Origin: Mucispirillum schaedleri
GTDB lineage: Bacteria; Chrysiogenota; Deferribacteres; Deferribacterales; Mucispirillaceae
DNA: 54,322 nt
Reading direction: 5' to 3'
Assembly: GCA_949287985.1 (NCBI GenBank)
Contig: CASEIN010000071.1
Span: 1-54,322, forward strand
Below are positions 7,182-16,138 of the stretch, piece after piece. How positions within the stretch are numbered: the first letter of the stretch is position 1; every line of letters starts with the position of its first letter. Below the pieces are notes generated by a model. It was given only the letters and a program-made list of their open reading frames with translations. It was not told the origin of the DNA and ran no database searches. The position numbers were made by a program, and so were the translations under genes.

Positions 7182-10100
7182 TTACAAGTCACTAACATTT
7201 ACGCCATCTTTTACAAACCTTTCTATTTTATAACTTTCGCTACGCATAATGTTTTCTTTTTCCTCCTGTAGCCTTTTCGTAAAAGCGGTATTGCCTTTTA
7301 AAAATTCTCTTTGGGCTGCTTTTTTATATCTTCCCATAACATCTTCCAGCAACCCTGCACGGATACTTTTACCGTCCGTATTAAACTTATTGCCTGCCTT
7401 TTTCCATGCATAGCTTTCTGTTAAGTTTTCCAGTGCCTGCATAAGAGTTTTACCACCTATTTTAATCTGTCCCTGCAGGCGTGAAAGTTCAGAATATTCA
7501 ACTGGCGTAAGTTTTACACCTTTAATAATTTTGCTTGGTGCTCCACCTCTAATACTTTCAGCATATGGCACAACCTTTTCTAATGCAATATTATCTTTTG
7601 CATTACTCCAAAGGTATGACTGCTCTTGTGTCTGGCCTGTAATAAAATTATATTTGGCTGGTGCTTTGTCTGATAAGAAAGGAATATTAGAAGCAAAGCG
7701 TAAATCCCACTCCCCACCTGTTTCTTTCATCTGCCCATCAATTTGCCTTGCTGTAAACCGCATAGCAGATGAAAATGGAGTAAGCCCTGAAAGTAAGTTT
7801 TGTGCAGTATATTTAAGGCTTGGTGTCTCTGGGTTTTGGATAGCCTCCATTAAATCCATAACACCACTTAAGTATGTTTTATTACCTATATTTTCAAGGA
7901 TAACAGAAATGTATGTAAGTGGTGTAATAGTATCATCTCTTTTTGCCCTATCGTATGTGGTGGCAGCCATACCAAAGAAAGCGCCAAAGGGGTCAAGTCT
8001 GTTGTAAGGTATCCATTTATCCCCAAGCCTAATAGAATAAGGTAATCTTCCTTGAGCTATCCATAACTGCTTTTCTTCGCTGTCGCTTGGGTATGCTCCA
8101 GTGATTAAGCCATCAGCTGCCAGTGATACACCCATAAAACCCAACGCCATGCCAAGTGCTGCTTTACCCTCTAGTGCAGCTGCAGCTTCGCCGCCTTTTT
8201 CATACTCTCTTTTAATCCATGTGGGAGCGTGCCGCATAAATGGAGTATGCTCAATAATATCTTTGATTAAGTTTGTAGGGGTTGTAATAAACGGCACAAA
8301 TGGTCTTAATGCTGGTATGCTTTTTATAGCTATGGCAGCTTTGCCTATTTGGGTGGAGCTGTCAAGGGGCTCTGTCCAAGTCTGACGCATAGCATAATTT
8401 AAAGCTTCTTTATTTATGCCTGCTCCATTATAGAAAGCGTTATCCATCTCTTTTTGGATAAAGGCTGCTTTGTCACTTACTCCCTCTTTTATGGCTTTTT
8501 CTATTGCATTAGAATATACTTTACTTCTATAAGCCATTTGCTTAAAAAATTCATCTACTGCTCCCATTGCTCGCAGCGGGCTTTGCAGGAAACTTCCAAC
8601 ATATCCCAACGCCTTTGCAATAACATCAACTTCTCCCCTTGTGTTATAATAGGCGTCTACTGGGTTAATATTAGAGTTTTTATAAGCTGAAGATACATAC
8701 TGCATTTTCAAATCTTCGGCAATTCTTGCGGCATTGATTTTAGGATAATTTTTAGTGCTGTCTAAAATATTTCCACCAGTTTTAAGTGCAAGTTTTGCAG
8801 CCTTTAAGCTGTCTCCAAAGGCAGCTTTATATCCTGCAAACTCTCTCACGCCTTTCATAAAACTATCACTGTCGCCCCTTAATGCTCCACCTACAATTTT
8901 TTCCATTGGAGAAAATATCATTTTCATGGTAGTGCCTGCAAAGTTAAAAATGTGAGTAACAGGCGAAGATAGCAGGTTATTAACAAAATATGTCATAAGA
9001 CTTTCCCCTGCATAAGCCATGTTACTTGTTTCTTTTCTTGTAAGCATTCTTAAAAAGGCTGTTTCATCAGCAGCAAATAAACCAAGTAACGCCTGCTTAT
9101 GGGCAGGGTTATTCATATCAAGCCCCATATCAATAAGCTTTGTGGCAGCGTTTAACCTTTTGCTGTCAATTACAGCCCCATCGCCTGCTAATGTTTTTAT
9201 ATCGTTTGGGCTGATATTTAAGTTATCGTTTTTTACAGAAACTTTTTTTGTGTTTTTAAAGGCTTCTTCTTCAAGGTTATTTAAGAGTTTAGAAAGTTCC
9301 TGCCTATCAGGCTTTATACGAAGAGAGCCTAAAGCCCTGCCAAGTGATGATATAATGGTTTGAGTTCTAGCTAAAGTTGTGGCATATTCTTCATAAGCTT
9401 TTGTTAAACTTTCATTGCTTACCCCTTTATTTAAAAGGTTGTTTTCAAGCTCTTTTACAAACTTGTTAGTTTGAGCAACGGCGTCAAGCCTGTAATATAA
9501 AAGGCGTGGAGATAAAGTGTTTAGGACATTGCTGTCAATTTCTAAAAGCCGAGCCATATCTTTATCTATTAAGTCTTGGCTTTGCATTGTTTTAACTGCC
9601 AGAGCCATCTCATTGTGGCTCATCTTGTAGCCTACTTTATCCCTTACTTTATCCATAACAGCACGGTATAAATGTTTATCTTTTTCCCCTATTTTTGTAA
9701 AAGCCGGGTTTTCTCTTACAACTTTGGCAAAGGCTTCAACAACATCCGTATTGCCTCCAAGCAGCACCTCTTCTACATTGTGAGCAATATTGCCTGAAAG
9801 TTTTTCAATATCTTTTTTTAGAGCTTTATTTTTGCCGTTATTTATAATATGTTTTTTATACGCTCTATAATCATCATATTTTGCCCCAGATGAAAGTTTT
9901 ATCATCTCATCGATATTTACATCATTTTCCTTTTTTATCTCTTTTTCTGCCGCACTTCCTGCCTCATCATCTATTCTTCTTGCAGCATTTTCTGCCTGCT
10001 CATGTAATGTGGAAGCCATGTTGTTTGTAAAAGACTTATCATATACGTCTTTTAATTTATTTCTGCCGTAGGATTTAGAAGCCTTGATGATGGATAAAAG

Positions 10101-10682
10101 CCCATCAAGAGCAACACCAAGCCCAGCACTTTCAATTGCAAGCTTAAGCCTTGCCTCTGCTTTTGTGTCTGTTTCTTTTGCTGACAAAAATTCTGTTACA
10201 GGGTTTGCAAGAGATGGCACTTCATTAATAATATTTGAAAGCCTTTCTTCGTTTTCATCAAATACTGCAAAATCCCCAAGTGCGCTTTTAAAGGCAGTCC
10301 CTGCAATTTGCCCGCCTCTTGTGGTGGCATTATTAATGGCAGCAGCCGCCTTAACACCTTTTTCAAATTTAGCAACACTAGAGATAACTCCAGCAGCTTT
10401 TATAAACTTGCCAGCACCAACAAGCCCAAGTGCTCCTTGAGTAATAGTGTTTGTAATATCTCCCAAAGCTGTTTTTGTTTCAAGCTCTGGCATAATACGT
10501 TCAGCTTCTTCATCAGAAAACATGTTTGGAAGCTGCACAATACTTTCTGCGGCGTCCAGTGCTCCACCTACCACACCTCTGCCCATATCAGCAGCATAGT
10601 CTAGTATGCCTAAATCTTCTTCCTGTGGTGCTTCTTCCTGCGGTTTCCTGCTGTTATACTGTTGATTAAAATCAATAGGCAT
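7182..10682 (-). CDS. Internal virion protein gp16-like (DNA ejectosome)
   Basis: Largest phage protein (1,166 aa; T7 gp16 is 1,318), expected to be ejected into the cell with gp14 and gp15 and to form the inner-membrane part of the channel that carries DNA across the envelope. Several Ala/Gly-rich hydrophobic stretches (GALGLVGAGKFIKAAGV; LGMALGFMGVSLAADGLITGAY) and long helical regions fit this. I do not see the lytic transglycosylase domain that T7 gp16 carries at its N-terminus. The ATG at 10,682 has AAAGGAG upstream and a hairpin leader just before it. In T7 gene 16 follows gene 15 directly; here a 2.3-kb insert separates them. Confidence 0.85.
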   Translation of the reverse strand: MPIDFNQQYNSRKPQEEAPQEEDLGILDYAADMGRGVVGGALDAAESIVQLPNMFSDEEAERIMPELETKTALGDITNTITQGALGLVGAGKFIKAAGVISSVAKFEKGVKAAAAINNATTRGGQIAGTAFKSALGDFAVFDENEERLSNIINEVPSLANPVTEFLSAKETDTKAEARLKLAIESAGLGVALDGLLSIIKASKSYGRNKLKDVYDKSFTNNMASTLHEQAENAARRIDDEAGSAAEKEIKKENDVNIDEMIKLSSGAKYDDYRAYKKHIINNGKNKALKKDIEKLSGNIAHNVEEVLLGGNTDVVEAFAKVVRENPAFTKIGEKDKHLYRAVMDKVRDKVGYKMSHNEMALAVKTMQSQDLIDKDMARLLEIDSNVLNTLSPRLLYYRLDAVAQTNKFVKELENNLLNKGVSNESLTKAYEEYATTLARTQTIISSLGRALGSLRIKPDRQELSKLLNNLEEEAFKNTKKVSVKNDNLNISPNDIKTLAGDGAVIDSKRLNAATKLIDMGLDMNNPAHKQALLGLFAADETAFLRMLTRKETSNMAYAGESLMTYFVNNLLSSPVTHIFNFAGTTMKMIFSPMEKIVGGALRGDSDSFMKGVREFAGYKAAFGDSLKAAKLALKTGGNILDSTKNYPKINAARIAEDLKMQYVSSAYKNSNINPVDAYYNTRGEVDVIAKALGYVGSFLQSPLRAMGAVDEFFKQMAYRSKVYSNAIEKAIKEGVSDKAAFIQKEMDNAFYNGAGINKEALNYAMRQTWTEPLDSSTQIGKAAIAIKSIPALRPFVPFITTPTNLIKDIIEHTPFMRHAPTWIKREYEKGGEAAAALEGKAALGMALGFMGVSLAADGLITGAYPSDSEEKQLWIAQGRLPYSIRLGDKWIPYNRLDPFGAFFGMAATTYDRAKRDDTITPLTYISVILENIGNKTYLSGVMDLMEAIQNPETPSLKYTAQNLLSGLTPFSSAMRFTARQIDGQMKETGGEWDLRFASNIPFLSDKAPAKYNFITGQTQEQSYLWSNAKDNIALEKVVPYAESIRGGAPSKIIKGVKLTPVEYSELSRLQGQIKIGGKTLMQALENLTESYAWKKAGNKFNTDGKSIRAGLLEDVMGRYKKAAQREFLKGNTAFTKRLQEEKENIMRSESYKIERFVKDGVNVSDL

Positions 10683-10705
10683 TTAATCTCCTTTATAGCT
10701 TTGTA

Positions 10706-10736
10706 AAGGGGACAGGTTCCTTTCCACCTTTCCCCT
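10706..10736 (-). promoter_or_regulatory. Leader hairpin upstream of gp16
   Basis: On the minus strand, AGGGG...CCTGTCCCC lies just before TTTACAAAG and the AAAGGAG ribosome site of gp16. AGGGG (10,708-10,712 region) can pair with CCCCT (10,732-10,736), or an inner AAAGG/CCTTT stem can form. It is the most imperfect member of the leader family also seen at 15,412, 15,989, 21,882 and 23,878. Confidence 0.45.
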
Positions 10737-10746
10737 ATCTAAAAAA

Positions 10747-11496
10747 TTAATTACACCCAAATAGCCTTAAAAAATACTCCTGTCCTTTTGTGGTAACTCT
10801 AGGTGTAAGGCTTATAATAGCTTTACTGCCTGTATCAATAACAGTTTCTTTTATTTGAAATAAACCCTGTTCCATAGATTTTTGGCTAGGCATATTTAAA
10901 TCTTTGCTTTTTCCTTTTATAAGGTAGCCATTTTCTCTTAAATAATCAAAAAGCCTTTTTCTGCCTATATCTACACCGTTTTGCTGTATCAGCTTTGCCA
11001 TTTGCCCTACGGATATTGTATCGCTGCTGCTTGCAACACTGTCAGCAAAAGCAACTTTAGGCTTGTTTGCTTCTATTTTATTGTTAAGCTCTGCTATTTG
11101 TCTTGCTTGGTTTAATGCAAGCTCCAGAGCTTCTACCATATTTTTAGGTGCTTGGTGGTTGTATGAGCCAGTCTTCCTTATCTGTGGTAACACATCGTTT
11201 ACTACCCACTGCCTAAAAGGGCGAGCCTTTGGTTTATCACTTCTCATTAATACGAAGTAAAGCTGTGGCTCTGTGATAAATGTTGCATTTTGCTGTCTGC
11301 CTAAATTATCAGAGATGGGGTAGATTAAATCTAGGTCATCTCCAAACTCTTTGATAATGCTTGTTTTCACATCGCTATTATTTACGATACCTAAAATATC
11401 GCACACATCTCTTAAGCAAAATAATGGGTTATCTTTATCTCCTATAACCCTAACCTGTCCTAATTCACTTTTGTTAAATACTTGTAAGTTGTTCAT
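10747..11496 (-). CDS. BRO-N / KilAC phage antirepressor
   Basis: Predicted DNA-binding antirepressor. Residues 1-110 match the BRO-N pattern (FCLRDVCDILGI, then ITEPQLYFVLMRSDKPKARPFRQWVVNDVLPQIRKTGSY). A linker helix (MVEALELALNQARQIAELNNKIE) leads to a C-terminal KilAC domain (SVGQMAKLIQQNGVDIGRKRLFDYLRENGYLIK). The C-terminal half is clearly homologous to that of the second antirepressor at 27,207, while the N-terminal halves are unrelated. It ends the inserted block between gp15 and gp16. AAGGAG precedes the ATG. No repressor that it might oppose is present in the window. Confidence 0.85.
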   Translation of the reverse strand: MNNLQVFNKSELGQVRVIGDKDNPLFCLRDVCDILGIVNNSDVKTSIIKEFGDDLDLIYPISDNLGRQQNATFITEPQLYFVLMRSDKPKARPFRQWVVNDVLPQIRKTGSYNHQAPKNMVEALELALNQARQIAELNNKIEANKPKVAFADSVASSSDTISVGQMAKLIQQNGVDIGRKRLFDYLRENGYLIKGKSKDLNMPSQKSMEQGLFQIKETVIDTGSKAIISLTPRVTTKGQEYFLRLFGCN

Positions 11497-11898
11497 TTAC
11501 TTTTTCTCCTTATAATTTACAGCTGCTTCTAATAAATTTATAAACATGTTATTATTGGCAAGCAATACATCTAACCTCATCAAGATATTGTCTATATCAC
11601 ATTGACACTCTCTTACTATTTCTATATAAAAACGTACTAGTTCTTCTGCTGTGTCAAATAATCTGGCGTTTCCATTTTCATAAAGAACAATAAACTTTTG
11701 CTTTCTTAATACTTCTAGCACTTTTTCATAAGTATTATAGTTAAAAGCTTTATCTCCATAGAGCACATTCCATTGGTTACCTACCCGTTTTGCTATCGTG
11801 CAGCTAGGCATTTGTCGTGAAAATATTTCTTGCTCGTGCTGGTTTAAACAAAAATCTCTGTCATCATGGTTTAGTAATTCTTTTTTTTGTATTTTCAT
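11497..11898 (-). CDS. Hypothetical protein in the gp15-gp16 insert, 133 aa
   Basis: I do not recognise a family. The protein is soluble-looking, with an N-terminal part rich in charged residues, a central VLYGDKAFNYNTYEKVLEVLRKQKFIVLYENG segment of alternating strands and helix, and a helical C-terminus (LLANNNMFINLLEAAVNYKEKK). GGAGG lies upstream of the ATG; the gene starts at the last base of the preceding gene's stop region and is followed at once by the BRO-N antirepressor, so the three form one transcription unit after the terminator at 12,304. Confidence 0.6.
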   Translation of the reverse strand: MKIQKKELLNHDDRDFCLNQHEQEIFSRQMPSCTIAKRVGNQWNVLYGDKAFNYNTYEKVLEVLRKQKFIVLYENGNARLFDTAEELVRFYIEIVRECQCDIDNILMRLDVLLANNNMFINLLEAAVNYKEKK

Positions 11899-12278
11899 TA
11901 TTTTTCCTCCATTTTTATTTCTTTTCTTAAGCCGACTATTACTTTGTTGTAGTCTTTAATAAGGTTTTGGATATGGGCTAAAGCTTCGCATATCTCTAAA
12001 ACCTGCTCTGTTATTTTTGCCCTTTCTCTTTTTGTAGCCCAATGGCTTTGCATACGACACGAAAGCTGCATTAAAAGAGTTTCCCTGTGAGATGTTAATG
12101 TCTCTATTTCATTTTTGATATGTTTTATTCCTGCCTTTAATGCTTGTTTTTTTGTTTTATATTTTGAGACTGTTCCGTTCCAAAACACTTGGCAGCATAT
12201 TACTTTACGTGTATCAATATCTATTTCGGTGGCAATAGTTAAATCTTTTTTGTAAAAACGTTTCTTTATATCTTCCAT
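11898..12278 (-). CDS. Hypothetical protein in the gp15-gp16 insert, 126 aa
   Basis: I do not recognise a family. The N-terminus (VICCQVFWNGTVSKYKTKKQALKAG) looks like a small beta-alpha domain and the rest is long helix, probably coiled coil. I chose the ATG at 12,278 because GAGG sits five bases upstream; an in-frame earlier start at 12,305 would lie inside the terminator hairpin. It is the first gene after that terminator. A CC motif and high Lys content are the only other notes. Confidence 0.6.
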   Translation of the reverse strand: MEDIKKRFYKKDLTIATEIDIDTRKVICCQVFWNGTVSKYKTKKQALKAGIKHIKNEIETLTSHRETLLMQLSCRMQSHWATKRERAKITEQVLEICEALAHIQNLIKDYNKVIVGLRKEIKMEEK

Positions 12279-12303
12279 ATTTACCTCATTAAATTTTGGT
12301 AAC

Positions 12304-12328
12304 AAAAAACCCCGCCAAAATGACGGGG
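12304..12328 (-). terminator. Rho-independent terminator after the secreted gp15-like gene
   Basis: On the minus strand an 8-bp stem, CCCCGTCA with TGGCGGGG around loop TTT (12,328-12,310), is followed by TTTTTTG. It sits 33 bases after the stop codon at 12,361. It separates the structural genes from the three-gene group 12,278-10,747, which then needs its own promoter or readthrough. Confidence 0.85.
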
Positions 12329-12360
12329 TAAGTGTTGTGCGTGTTCGCTTATCATTATTT

Positions 12361-13053
12361 TTAACGAAACCTGTATTCTGGTTGCACCAGAAAATTATAA
12401 TATTTTTCAGTATATTTCATGGCTTCCAATTCATCAGATACTATACCATCTGTTATTGCCTGCCTCAAAGCTTTTTCAATATCATGTTTCAACTCCAACG
12501 CAGCTTGACCATCTTTTATCTTTATATCAATATGAGTAAACACATATTTCGTTCCAGCTTTTACAAGACCGTTGGTTGTTTCTTCTTTTGTTTTAATGTT
12601 TTTATCAAGTGCTTCAAGTAATTTTTGATAGTCTGATGGGTGTATATCCCCATTGCGATAAGCATTAGTAATCTCATCTTTACTTTTAATACGACCTGTT
12701 ACAATGCCCTCTAAATAGTGGTTATAGCTTCTTAAGTAACTTTCTGTTTTAGGCACAGTATAACCTTTTATTCTTGATTTTTGATAATCAATTATAGCTT
12801 GCCCAAAAACATAAAAATCAAGTTTCAGCTTATCTGCAATTTCTTGTGGGGTTAAGGTTTCTAAATCTTCTCTAGTAAGCAAGCCAGCATTATATGCGTC
12901 TTTTAAAAGGTCTATCCCAGTATAATAATTTTTGTTATATTTTTTAGTATTTTCCTGTTGAGCACTTTTTTCAATAAATTCGCCATACGATATTACTTCA
13001 GCAAAAAGCAGGTTTGGTATAAACAATAAAAGTGCAATAATTATCTTTTTCAT
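12361..13053 (-). CDS. Secreted paralogue of a gp15 internal-virion domain, 230 aa
   Basis: The first 18 residues (MKKIIIALLLFIPNLLFA) form a clear type I signal peptide, so the protein should reach the periplasm. The rest aligns along its length with residues about 405-605 of the adjacent gp15: both have LTPQEIADKLKLD, FGQAI-DYQ, KGYT-PKTES-LRSYN-YLEGI-TGRI and HPSDY-LL. It therefore looks like a tandem duplication of the gp15 middle domain joined to a signal sequence. The start at 13,053 has GGAG six bases upstream, overlapping the gp15 stop region. A terminator follows. Function is unknown; see findings for a superinfection-exclusion idea. Confidence 0.8.
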   Translation of the reverse strand: MKKIIIALLLFIPNLLFAEVISYGEFIEKSAQQENTKKYNKNYYTGIDLLKDAYNAGLLTREDLETLTPQEIADKLKLDFYVFGQAIIDYQKSRIKGYTVPKTESYLRSYNHYLEGIVTGRIKSKDEITNAYRNGDIHPSDYQKLLEALDKNIKTKEETTNGLVKAGTKYVFTHIDIKIKDGQAALELKHDIEKALRQAITDGIVSDELEAMKYTEKYYNFLVQPEYRFR

Positions 13054-13054
13054 A

Positions 13055-15391
13055 TTAATCTCCAAGACCTTTAAATACAGTAGGGTTTTTTACATGTCTT
13101 TTTTGTCTGCTTAATATATCAGACGGTAAAAACCCATCGTTCAACAAACGTATATAATCTCGCCTTATCTTTTCATCTTTTGGCAACACTCTGCCATCAA
13201 CAACCTTAAACTCAAATCCAAACTCTTTTTCCAATACCTTTGGGTTTTTGTTATATATCTTCAACAGGTTTTCTTCTGTTAAAGTATCGCCTTTTAGCAT
13301 ACTTGTCAAGTGGTCGTCCCATTTTTCTTCACGGTATACTCCAGAGTTTCCTTTTGATTTAGCATAAGCCTGCCTTAACTGTTCCTCTGATACTCCTACC
13401 TCTCGCAAGATTTTTGCATTGTCAGAACCTAGAAAGTCCGCTTCTGTTACACCTGGCGTAAAATAAAGTTGTGGCTGAATAAGTTTGCCACTTTCGTCCC
13501 TTTCTGCTTTTGTCACTCCCTGCACAATACTTTCTGCTGTTTGCTCTTTTAATTGTAAATCATTAACTGCTGGTTTTGCAAGGTTACTATATGTTCCTGC
13601 ACCAATTTCAAATTGAGATATGGCTTGATAATATTTTTTTGCAAACTCTGCCGCTTCTAGTTCATCAGCTACCTTGCCATCTACTATTGCTTTCCTCAAC
13701 GCTTCTTCAATATTGCTTTTTAAGTTATTTGCCCTATCTGGTTCTGTAGAGCCTAGCTTAATATCAATATCTCCAAACACATATTTTAATCCAGCATTTA
13801 ATAAAGAGTTTGTTTTTACGCCTGCTGCCCCTGTATTATTATCAAACTCATTAAGAAGCCTTTCATAATCTGATGGGTGTATATTTCTATTGTGGTAAGC
13901 GTCAATTATTTCCTGCTTACTTTGTATTCGTCCTGTTCTTATGCCCTCCAGATAATAATTATAACTTCTTAAGTGGCTTTCTGTTTTTGGGGTTGTATAG
14001 CCTTTTACTCGTGCTTCTTGGTAATCAACAATAGCTTGCCCAAAACTGTCATAATCAAGCTTTAGTTTATCAGCTATCTCTTGTGGTGTTAACCTTTCTA
14101 AATCTTTTCTTGTAAGCTTACCAGCATTTAAAGCGTCCTTTAAAAAGTCCATGCCATCTTCATAATCCCTAAACTCTTTTACTTTTTTATTCTGCTCTAT
14201 TAATGCCTGTTGGTTTATACCAGTAGAGATGATTTCATTAGATAACTCTTTAGCCTCTGCCAGAGAAAAAAGTGCAATATCTTCATCATCTGAAATATTG
14301 TTATTATCTGTATGCCCCCAAGAGTTATAAGCTGCCTGTAATTCCTTATCACTGTTTGCTTTATTAAGTGTAACAATAAGCAAGGCTTCTGCCATATCTG
14401 CAAGCTCTGGCTCTTCCATAACTTCTGCTTTTATAGCAGCCATTAAACGCTCTTTTGTTTCCTGCGGCGTCATTCCCGCTCTTCCCGTTTCTCTCATTAA
14501 GCCCACAAGATTATTAACTATTGGGCTATCACTTAGCATAGCAATTTTAGAAATATCATCGGCTGCTGCTATATCTTGAATTAATCCATTATGCCCAACG
14601 CCAACCTTTCTGCCGCTTACTTTCTCATAAAGCACTGTAGCGTTTTTTAATTTTGACTGTAGCTCTGGGGTTAATTCTCCATAGGGCACGTCTGTTAGTG
14701 GCGTCTGCTTATCGTCTATTATAACAGCCATAAGCCCATCAGTAGTATTTCTTAATGTGTCCTTAAACTTATTTTCTGCTATTGTATCTCTTAAGGCTAG
14801 ATTTTTCTCATTTACATTTCTAATGTGCTTTTCTTGCATTAGGGCAAACAGCTCTTTATTTGGCATACTTTCATAATAATGCCTTGTATCATCATCATAA
14901 TTTTCCAAGTCTTTATCAAAGTTAAGCACATCATCTGCCAGTCTTTTGTTATATTCTTCTACTGATAGATTTGCATAGCCCTTATTAATATAGTCCTGCT
15001 CCAGTGTTGCTTTCTTTTTAGCAAGTAAGTTTTCTGCCATACCTTTAGCTAAATACTCCCTAGTCCAAAATGATGTGCCCAACGTATTAAACTTGCTGAC
15101 CTGCCTTTTTTGTTCCTTTAAATATTCTTCCACATTTTTATCGCCTGTTCTCATCATATTTAAAAGGTCTTTATTAGCTTGTGCTTTAGCTTTTGATTTT
15201 TGCTTTTCTATAAATTCATCTGCTAATCTGTCCCCTTGAGCACTAATGCCTTTTAAACTTTCAGCAAGGCGTATCCATTCGTTACCCTGCCCGTATACTT
15301 CATCAGGGTTAACAAAAGCTTTTGCACTCATTAGTTTGGCAGCAGGGGCTATGCTTAAGCTGCTCCTAGCGAAATCTGATTTCATTTTCAT
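13055..15391 (-). CDS. Internal virion protein gp15-like (DNA ejectosome)
   Basis: Second core protein of the virion, expected to be ejected and to form the periplasmic tube of the DNA-translocation channel. It has 778 residues (T7 gp15: 747), mainly helical, and lies between gp14 and gp16 as in T7. Residues about 405-605 are duplicated in the secreted protein encoded next to it. The start is the first of two close ATGs (15,391), with AAGGAGG upstream and a hairpin leader just before that. Sequence similarity to T7 gp15 is too low to see by eye; the call comes from order, length and composition. Confidence 0.8.
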   Translation of the reverse strand: MKMKSDFARSSLSIAPAAKLMSAKAFVNPDEVYGQGNEWIRLAESLKGISAQGDRLADEFIEKQKSKAKAQANKDLLNMMRTGDKNVEEYLKEQKRQVSKFNTLGTSFWTREYLAKGMAENLLAKKKATLEQDYINKGYANLSVEEYNKRLADDVLNFDKDLENYDDDTRHYYESMPNKELFALMQEKHIRNVNEKNLALRDTIAENKFKDTLRNTTDGLMAVIIDDKQTPLTDVPYGELTPELQSKLKNATVLYEKVSGRKVGVGHNGLIQDIAAADDISKIAMLSDSPIVNNLVGLMRETGRAGMTPQETKERLMAAIKAEVMEEPELADMAEALLIVTLNKANSDKELQAAYNSWGHTDNNNISDDEDIALFSLAEAKELSNEIISTGINQQALIEQNKKVKEFRDYEDGMDFLKDALNAGKLTRKDLERLTPQEIADKLKLDYDSFGQAIVDYQEARVKGYTTPKTESHLRSYNYYLEGIRTGRIQSKQEIIDAYHNRNIHPSDYERLLNEFDNNTGAAGVKTNSLLNAGLKYVFGDIDIKLGSTEPDRANNLKSNIEEALRKAIVDGKVADELEAAEFAKKYYQAISQFEIGAGTYSNLAKPAVNDLQLKEQTAESIVQGVTKAERDESGKLIQPQLYFTPGVTEADFLGSDNAKILREVGVSEEQLRQAYAKSKGNSGVYREEKWDDHLTSMLKGDTLTEENLLKIYNKNPKVLEKEFGFEFKVVDGRVLPKDEKIRRDYIRLLNDGFLPSDILSRQKRHVKNPTVFKGLGD

Positions 15392-15411
15392 TCCTCCTTA
15401 AAACTTTGTAA

Positions 15412-15427
15412 AGGGGACAAGTCCCCT
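15412..15427 (-). promoter_or_regulatory. Leader hairpin upstream of gp15
   Basis: The near-perfect hairpin AGGGGAC-TT-GTCCCCT overlaps the gp14 stop and is followed on the minus strand by TTTACAAAG and then AAGGAGG before the gp15 start. It belongs to a family of five same-oriented hairpins at late gene junctions. Confidence 0.65.
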
Positions 15428-15974
15428 AAATTTTTGTCCTTCTCATACCGTCTGCTGTGCTTCCCATAGCAATGCTTCCAATATTTAAAGCTGTGCCTGC
15501 CCACCTAGCAGCTGCATTACTTTGCTTAATATCCTTAAGCCCTGCTATTTGGTTTTTAGCAGACTTCATATACATACTTCTTGCCATATTATGCTGGCTC
15601 TCCTGCATTCTTAAATTTGCCTGCATAAGCGAATTATCTTGAGCGAGCATTCTGCTATACTCATTGCTTGTAAGCCGTGCTGCAAGCCCTTCGCTTTCAC
15701 TTCCTGCTTCACTTGTTGCTGCTTGCTGCATATTATTAATTTTTGCTTTAAAGCCCTGCTCTGCCGCCTGCTTTCTTTCCTGCTGCTGCTGCAGGCCCTC
15801 CTGCCTAGATAAGTCGTTGGCTTCTTCTATAACCATATTAGCGTTATGCACATTGGCTTCATTTTGTGCTTCTATGGCTTCCTTTTCTTGATACATTTCC
15901 GCAACTGTGCCACCTATGGCACTTACACCCGCAATAATCCCTGTTGCTATTGATACTGGTTCACAAATATCCAT
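15426..15974 (-). CDS. Internal virion protein gp14-like
   Basis: Smallest of the three ejected core proteins, which forms the outer-membrane pore of the DNA channel in T7. It has 182 residues (T7 gp14: 196). The N-terminus is hydrophobic and Gly-rich (VSIATGIIAGVSAIGGTVAEMY), the middle is a long Gln/Glu/Ala-rich helix (RQEGLQQQQERKQAAEQGFKAK), and the C-terminus again Gly/Ala-rich, which is the gp14 layout in podoviruses. An AAGGAGG ribosome site and a leader hairpin precede it. Confidence 0.8.
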   Translation of the reverse strand: MDICEPVSIATGIIAGVSAIGGTVAEMYQEKEAIEAQNEANVHNANMVIEEANDLSRQEGLQQQQERKQAAEQGFKAKINNMQQAATSEAGSESEGLAARLTSNEYSRMLAQDNSLMQANLRMQESQHNMARSMYMKSAKNQIAGLKDIKQSNAAARWAGTALNIGSIAMGSTADGMRRTKI

Positions 15975-15988
15975 TCCTCCTTAAGAAC

Positions 15989-16002
15989 GGGGACAAGTCC
16001 CC
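15989..16002 (-). promoter_or_regulatory. Leader hairpin upstream of gp14
   Basis: GGGGACAAGTCCCC forms a 6-bp hairpin just before TTCTTAAGGAGG and the gp14 start on the minus strand. It has the same core as the hairpin before gp15. Confidence 0.6.
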
Positions 16003-16062
16003 TTTCTTCCTTTCCCCTACGCCACTTTGCTTTCGCTCACCGCTCAAACAAAGCATAAGGAT

Positions 16063-16093
16063 AAATAATAACGATACACGCTCGTTATTATTT
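16063..16093. repeat. 12-bp hairpin between gp13 and gp14 genes
   Basis: The arm AAATAATAACGA (16,063-16,074) and its exact complement (16,082-16,093) surround TACACGC. It lies in the 165-base gap between the gp13-like and gp14-like genes, upstream of the GGGGAC leader hairpin. There is no T tract in either direction, so RNA processing or mRNA stability is more likely than termination. Confidence 0.6.
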
Positions 16094-16138
16094 AAATCAC
16101 CATTTATCATAAGATGTATGCCTATAAAATCCTGCTGA

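Noticed and set aside
7182-10682. Plus-strand open frames across the phage genes (for example opposite gp16, capsid and helicase)
   Set aside because: They are mirror frames of well supported minus-strand genes and show no domain features or ribosome sites.
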